Assembly (NCBI GenBank): GCA_963724945.1
Contig: CAVRWL010000002.1
Location: forward strand, 248,001-312,000
Source of the DNA: Hyphomicrobium_A sp963724945
Lineage (GTDB): Bacteria; Pseudomonadota; Alphaproteobacteria; Rhizobiales; Hyphomicrobiaceae
DNA: 64,000 nucleotides
Direction of reading: 5' to 3'
How positions within the stretch are numbered: position 1 is the stretch's first letter; the number at the start of each line of letters is the position of its first letter. Shown here one piece after another: positions 60,252 through 64,000 of this stretch. The position numbers were made by a program, and so were the translations under genes. Under the pieces are notes generated by a model. It ran no database searches. It was not told where the DNA came from and saw nothing but the letters and a program-made list of their open reading frames with translations.

Positions 60252-60707
60252 ATGAAAGAACAATGCGAAGCGGGTGCCTCGCCATGGCCTCGGGCGGGCG
60301 CGAGTGCGGCCTTGTTCCGCGACGGCGCGGTGCTGCTGGTGAAACGCGCCTCGGCGCCGTTTGCAGGCTTGTGGAGCCTTCCCGGGGGCCTGATCGAGCG
60401 GGGCGAGACAGCCGAGGACGCGGCCCGGCGCGAGGTGCGCGAGGAGACCGGGCTCGAGGCGGACATCGTGGGATTGACCGGTGTGTATGACGTTATGCAA
60501 CGCGGCGATGACGGCATGCTGCAGGCGCAATACGTGCTTGCAACGTATTTCGGGCGCCCCGGCTCCGGTTATCCCCGGGCGGGCAGTGACGCCAGTGATG
60601 CAGACTTCGTGGCGCTCGCCGATCTCGACGCTTCGACGCTGACGCCGGGGGCCATCGCCATCATCGCCCGCGCCGCGGCGCTGCTTGCGCAGATGAGCGC
60701 GGATTAG
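60252..60707 (+). CDS. Nudix hydrolase
   Basis: 151 aa. Nudix box present: GLIERGETAEDAARREVREE followed by TGLEAD, giving GX5EX7REUXEEXGU. Cleaves nucleoside diphosphates linked to another group; substrate not predictable. In rhizobia often next to the TIGR02301 gene, as here. Confidence 0.94.
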   Translation: MKEQCEAGASPWPRAGASAALFRDGAVLLVKRASAPFAGLWSLPGGLIERGETAEDAARREVREETGLEADIVGLTGVYDVMQRGDDGMLQAQYVLATYFGRPGSGYPRAGSDASDADFVALADLDASTLTPGAIAIIARAAALLAQMSAD

Positions 60708-60749
60708 CCGCCGCACATGCGTCCAGAATCGGTGCTAGTGTCCGGGCCG

Positions 60750-61160
60750 ATGAGAACCGTCCGCTCAATCCGACCCAAACGGGACCCGCGCGCCGGCGTC
60801 GCGCTTGCCATCCTCGCCGTCGCGATCGCTGCTGCGCCCGCGCACGCCGCCCCGTCCGACGGCAAGCCCTACGACGACAAGCTCTTTCGTCTGTCGGAAA
60901 TTCTCGGCGCGGTGCATTACCTGCGCGAATTGTGCGGGGCCGACGAGGGCCAGCTCTGGCGCCAGCGCATGTCCGATTTGTTGAAGGCAGAAGGGTCGAC
61001 GGCGCTCAGGCGCGCCCGGCTGACGCGCTCTTTCAACAAGGGCTACCGCAGCTACAGCCGCACCTATAACACCTGCAGCCCCTCGGCCCAGAGCGCGATC
61101 AACCGCTTCTTAACCGAGGGCGCGCAAATCGCCGACGGCCTGGTCAAGACCATACCTTAG
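60750..61160 (+). CDS. TIGR02301 family exported protein
   Basis: 136 aa from ATG 60750 (ATG 60717 in frame is less likely). Signal peptide (VALAILAVAIAAAPAHA). Core contains the family pattern RLSEILGAVHYLRELCGADE then GQLWRQRMSDLL and SFNKGYRSYSRTYNTCSPSA. Two Cys residues could pair. Conserved in alphaproteobacteria with no known function. Confidence 0.9.
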   Translation: MRTVRSIRPKRDPRAGVALAILAVAIAAAPAHAAPSDGKPYDDKLFRLSEILGAVHYLRELCGADEGQLWRQRMSDLLKAEGSTALRRARLTRSFNKGYRSYSRTYNTCSPSAQSAINRFLTEGAQIADGLVKTIP

Positions 61161-61341
61161 GCGAATTTCGCTTCCCACCCCGAGCCTGTTTACTGTGAAC
61201 GGCGCCCGCCCCTGCGCCGCCCGGTTGCACGTGCTATTGACGCCGAGGGGATAAGCGAAAACGGCACCGGGCGATCGAAACGCGTCTCTTGCGAAGCGCA
61301 AGGATCGTCGGGCCGTCGTCGCAGACAAGTTTGGGGGAAGA

Positions 61342-61587
61342 ATGCTGTCGTTCAAGAGCTCAGACCGGGACGATCCGACCTTCATCGCGCTGAGCCTCAT
61401 TCTCGAGGCTTGGGATGAGGGGACCGAGAGCGGCGTGCCGACCGAGCAGATGGCCTACGCCGCGCTCTTTACGGCGCTCACCGATCTCGTGGCGCAGTTC
61501 GGCGAGGAGGCCGTGATCCGCCTCACGCGCGGGCTCGAGCAACGCATCAACGTCGGCGAGTTTAGCTTGAACCGCACGCAGCAGTAG
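61342..61587 (+). CDS. Small conserved hypothetical protein
   Basis: 81 aa acidic protein with GGGGGAAG before the ATG. All-helical prediction (LSLILEAWDEGTESGVPTEQ, LFTALTDLVAQFGEEAVIRL). No signal peptide or known domain. The 180 bp before it contain nothing recognised. Confidence 0.7.
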   Translation: MLSFKSSDRDDPTFIALSLILEAWDEGTESGVPTEQMAYAALFTALTDLVAQFGEEAVIRLTRGLEQRINVGEFSLNRTQQ

Positions 61588-61650
61588 GGCTGCGCCCGCG
61601 CGCGAAATCGAGCTCGAGGACGACGCGCAGCCTTCGTGCTAGTGTTGCGC

Positions 61651-62049
61651 ATGGCCAAGACTCCCATGCCCGAGGACGAGGACGGCTGGCGCAAGATGCT
61701 GACTCCGGAGCAATATCGCGTGCTCCGCGAGAAGGGCACCGAGGCGCCGTTCACGGGCGAGCATCTGCACACCGAGGCCGACGGCACCTTCAGTTGCACA
61801 GCCTGCGGCAATCCGCTGTTCTCCTCCGATGCCAAGTTCGATTCCGGCACCGGCTGGCCGTCGTTCGATCAGGCCATCCCCGGCGCGGTCGAGTCCCATA
61901 CCGACGCCTCGCACGGCATGGTGCGCACCGAGATAACCTGCGCGCGCTGCGGCTCGCACCTGGGCCATGTATTCGATGATGGTCCGACGGAGAGCGGCAA
62001 GCGCTATTGCATAAACTCCGTCTGCCTCAACCTCGACGAGCCGGAGTGA
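61651..62049 (+). CDS. msrB: Peptide methionine (R)-S-oxide reductase MsrB
   Basis: 132 aa from ATG 61651 (GTG 61636 alternative). MsrB motifs: zinc Cys pairs in CTACGNPLF and CARCGSHLGH, GTGWPSFDQ, and catalytic Cys in GKRYCINSVCLNL. The extra Cys in SVCLN replaces the usual Ala and could act as a resolving thiol. Reduces R-methionine sulphoxide, cytoplasmic. Confidence 0.96.
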   Translation: MAKTPMPEDEDGWRKMLTPEQYRVLREKGTEAPFTGEHLHTEADGTFSCTACGNPLFSSDAKFDSGTGWPSFDQAIPGAVESHTDASHGMVRTEITCARCGSHLGHVFDDGPTESGKRYCINSVCLNLDEPE

Positions 62050-62077
62050 GCCGCCTATCTCAACCATTGGGTTTACG

Positions 62078-62248
62078 ATGAAGTTGCTGCTCGCAGTCAC
62101 ATTGATGCTCACCCTCGCGCCGTTTGCCGGCGCTTACCTTGGCATCAATCCCATCATCTTGTTTATTGCCATCATAGGCTTCGGCATCTTCATGGTCTGG
62201 CGCGGACCGGCGTGGCGATTGTCGCCCGGGGGCAAGCGCACACATTAG
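62078..62248 (+). CDS. Very small two-helix membrane protein
   Basis: 56 aa from ATG 62078. Two hydrophobic segments: LLAVTLMLTLAPFAGAY and PIILFIAIIGFGIFMVW, ending in a basic tail (GGKRTH). Weak ribosome site. Lower-GC local sequence. Start of a patch of small genes that differ in composition from the flanks. Confidence 0.5.
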   Translation: MKLLLAVTLMLTLAPFAGAYLGINPIILFIAIIGFGIFMVWRGPAWRLSPGGKRTH

Positions 62249-62395
62249 GGGTCGGGCCACGGCATTTATTTTGATGCCAACGACGTCTGGGTGAAGGGCA
62301 GCGACTCTGAAGACGTCGCCGGCTCCGACGACGACGACGGAGCGCATCGCCGATCCGTTGCGAAGGTCCCGATACCTCGCAATTGACATCGTTGC

Positions 62396-62683
62396 TTACG
62401 TCTGCCTTTGCCTCCTGGACTGGTCCGCCGCCTCGAGCTCCTCTTCCCAAGGGCCAGGCCGGTACCGTGTCACGCGCACGCTCTCGCCTTGGCGCTTTAC
62501 GCCGAGGACTTTGCCAGCAGTCCACACTTCAAGCCATCCAAGCGTAGGTTCGTAGCGCACGAGCAAGGATCCAGCTCTGTACTCCCTCACGCTCGTCAGG
62601 CCGACGGTGACGCTGCTACCTTCCGTCTCGACCAAAGACAAAGCCAATTTGTACAAATGCAACGCGCGGTCATCGTCATTCAT
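62396..62683 (-). CDS. Small protein, tandem paralogue 2
   Basis: 95 aa from ATG 62683, whose ATGA overlaps the stop of the upstream paralogue. Shared pattern: NDDDRALHLYKLALSLVETE, REYRAGSLLVRYEP, WLEVWTAGKVLG and the WEEEL ending. No signal peptide or known domain. The 147 bp to its left contain nothing recognised. Confidence 0.7.
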   Translation of the reverse strand: MNDDDRALHLYKLALSLVETEGSSVTVGLTSVREYRAGSLLVRYEPTLGWLEVWTAGKVLGVKRQGESVRVTRYRPGPWEEELEAADQSRRQRQT

Positions 62684-62970
62684 GCCGATTTCAGAGTGGA
62701 GCGAGCTTCCTCTTGAAGCTCCTGCTCCCACTCTCCACTGCTGTAATAGGTTACCTTTGGGGTTTTTCCCCGTTGATTTATCGTCAGCACCTTGCGTCGG
62801 TGCCAGACGTCCAGATGGCTCGACTTCGGCAAGTAGATGATGCTCAACCTTCCCTCTCTGTACTCCCTGTAAGCCATCAACCCCACGCTCACAAAACGAC
62901 CTTTGGTTTCCACAAGCGACAAGGCCAGCCTGTAAAGCTCCAGCGCTCGTACTTCATCGTCAGAAATCAT
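62680..62970 (-). CDS. Small protein, tandem paralogue 1
   Basis: 96 aa from ATG 62970. Contains SDDEVRALELYRLALSLVET, REYREGRLSIIYLP, HLDVWHRRKVLTINQRG and SGEWEQELQEEA, aligning end to end with the next gene. The 4-bp overlap (62680-62683) indicates a coupled pair. No function known. The 239 bp to its right, before the membrane protein gene, contain no gene. Confidence 0.75.
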   Translation of the reverse strand: MISDDEVRALELYRLALSLVETKGRFVSVGLMAYREYREGRLSIIYLPKSSHLDVWHRRKVLTINQRGKTPKVTYYSSGEWEQELQEEARSTLKSA

Positions 62971-63208
62971 GCAGCCACCGTCGCCCACTCGTTACGCCGC
63001 TCCTTCGATGCTGCGGCTCTGAGTTATGGGGAGGGTGATGCTTACGCCAACATTACGTCTAGGCTGCACCGAGATCCTGGCGCGGACTTGCCGCGTCGTA
63101 AGCAATGAACTTAGGCGTTCAAGAGGGCAGCCCCGGCCTGAAGAGGACGCCGGAGGCCACGACACGGGCTCGAATGTGGGTTATCTTTAGTGGTCGGGAC
63201 AGGGTGCC

Positions 63209-63484
63209 ATGCCGAACTTCGGAATTCCTCGCAACACATCAAAGCCGCACAACGTTGAAGCCGCCCCCCTCAATTGGCGGCGAGGATTGTTTCGTGTTTG
63301 GCTCTTGCTTTCCTCAGGATGGATCATGGGGTGGGCCATCTATCTCATCTTGGATGGCATGCAAGGGCGATTAAGCACCCCCGGCGAATGGATGACCGTG
63401 CCAATCCTACTTTTCGCGCCGCCTGTCGCGCTGGCAATCTTCGGGGTGGCCATGATCTGGGCTCTGCGCGGATTCTCTGAATGA
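63209..63484 (+). CDS. Small two-helix membrane protein
   Basis: 91 aa. Basic segment NWRRGLFRVWLLLSSGWIMG followed by a second hydrophobic helix (PILLFAPPVALAIFGVAMIW) and a short tail. Similar small proteins with an RRGLFR...WI start are frequent in proteobacteria without known role. Last gene of the lower-GC patch. Confidence 0.7.
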   Translation: MPNFGIPRNTSKPHNVEAAPLNWRRGLFRVWLLLSSGWIMGWAIYLILDGMQGRLSTPGEWMTVPILLFAPPVALAIFGVAMIWALRGFSE

Positions 63485-63563
63485 GCGCGCCGGCGACGGC
63501 GCTCCATCTGCGAGACGGCCCAGAGCTCGACAAGACCTTGAGCCCGCTCAGATGCCCGCGTGC

Positions 63564-64000
63564 TCAGATGCCCGCATACCAGGCGTAGCCCAAATCCTCC
63601 CAGAAGCCGCCGCGCCCGCCGCGCATGGCGGCAAAGCTCGCGACCGCCTCCACGCGCATGACGTACTTCGCCATCTTGTAGCCGAGCTGGCGCTCCACGC
63701 GCAGCCTGAGCGGTGCGCCGTGCGGGACGGGCAGTGGCTTGTCATTCATGTCGTAGGCGAGGATCGTCTGCTCATGGAAGGCGTCGATCAGGTCGATGCT
63801 TTCGTAGTAGGTCTTGCCCTCGAGCGTGTCGGCGCAGTGAAAGACGAGATAGCGCGCCTCGGGCTTCAGGCCCACGCTCTGCAGAAGCGGCCCCAGCCGT
63901 GCCCCGGTCCATTTGCCGATTGCGCTCCAGCCCTCGACGCAATCATGCCGCGTGATCTGCGTGCGCGCCGGCAGGCGCCGCAGCTCGGCGAGCGATAGCG
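63564..64000 (-). CDS. Sulfite-oxidase-type molybdopterin oxidoreductase, C-terminal part
   Basis: Partial gene that runs off the right edge; about 145 codons visible. The edge-proximal part holds the molybdenum-binding Cys in RHDCVEGWSAIG, and later YLVFHCAD, DMNDKPLPVPHGAPLRLRVE and LGYKMAKYVMRVEAV, which fit the oxidoreductase molybdopterin-binding domain (YedY/MsrP or sulfite-oxidase family). Its signal sequence and N-terminal portion are outside the window. Just past the stop a 16-bp unit around GCTCAGATGCCCGC is duplicated. Confidence 0.88.
   Translation of the reverse strand, partial: LSLAELRRLPARTQITRHDCVEGWSAIGKWTGARLGPLLQSVGLKPEARYLVFHCADTLEGKTYYESIDLIDAFHEQTILAYDMNDKPLPVPHGAPLRLRVERQLGYKMAKYVMRVEAVASFAAMRGGRGGFWEDLGYAWYAGI

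Noticed and set aside
57946..60255. 769-codon plus-strand open frame
   Set aside because: Antisense to the Clp-N and SRAP genes, both of which have clear family motifs.
1..64000. tRNA, rRNA and CRISPR arrays
   Set aside because: No cloverleaf with a T-arm GGTTCGA context outside coding DNA, no rRNA segments, and no spaced repeat array of CRISPR type found by reading.

Overview
The window is a stretch of high-GC chromosome from an alphaproteobacterium, most likely a member of the Hyphomicrobiales (Rhizobiales). The evidence is gene order as well as gene content. On the minus strand, read right to left, lie yebC, ruvC, ruvA, ruvB, ybgC, tolQ, tolR, tolA, tolB, pal and cpoB. Further right come ymdB-type phosphoesterase, 5-formyl-THF cyclo-ligase with a probable 6S RNA, zapA, a DUF4164-type protein, tlyA, dxs, xseB and a class II histone-deacetylase homologue. 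These are neighbours in that order. I see no tRNA, rRNA, CRISPR array, intact transposase or intact integrase.

Region by region. 1-7.1 kb is the Tol-Pal envelope system, with two additions: three tandem mini-lipoprotein genes between tolB and pal, and a second OmpA-domain protein between pal and cpoB. 7.4-15.7 kb holds a DUF4424 protein, carbonic anhydrase, an OmpR/EnvZ-type two-component pair, several small secreted proteins, a sterol-desaturase-like membrane enzyme and an HU protein. 15.9-23 kb carries ybgC and ruvBAC interleaved with a Tat-exported phosphoesterase, a TMEM175-like channel and an S41 protease. 23-32 kb is accessory: hydrolase, methyltransferase, 2OG-Fe(II) oxygenase, two broken genes, then aquaporin, anion transporter and MFS transporter. 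That last 4.2-kb block is bounded by two copies of the 3' end of yebC, an integration-type scar. 32-38 kb has housekeeping genes plus a striking fusion of a periplasmic amino-acid-type binding protein to a pentameric ligand-gated ion channel, followed by a TerB-like gene. 39-49 kb is central metabolism and RNA modification (gap, cobB, two RNA methyltransferases, dxs, xseB) with two secreted peptides, one extremely His/Cys-rich. 49-58 kb includes three genes broken by four apparent +1 frameshifts (the Sua5 tRNA-modification gene, a ClpP-fold-like periplasmic protein and a cNMP-binding protein). 58-64 kb has a Clp-N/coiled-coil protein, SRAP, Nudix, TIGR02301 and MsrB genes, a small lower-GC patch with tandem paralogues, and the 3' part of a molybdopterin oxidoreductase.

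How the genes fit together: TolQRA is an inner-membrane proton-driven motor that acts through TolB and Pal on outer-membrane constriction, with CpoB as a regulator. RuvABC processes Holliday junctions. The window repeatedly shows blocks that are compact in relatives but here are opened by insertions, many on the opposite strand. Start codons were chosen by Shine-Dalgarno match, signal peptide placement and family length; where they differ from the longest frame this is stated.
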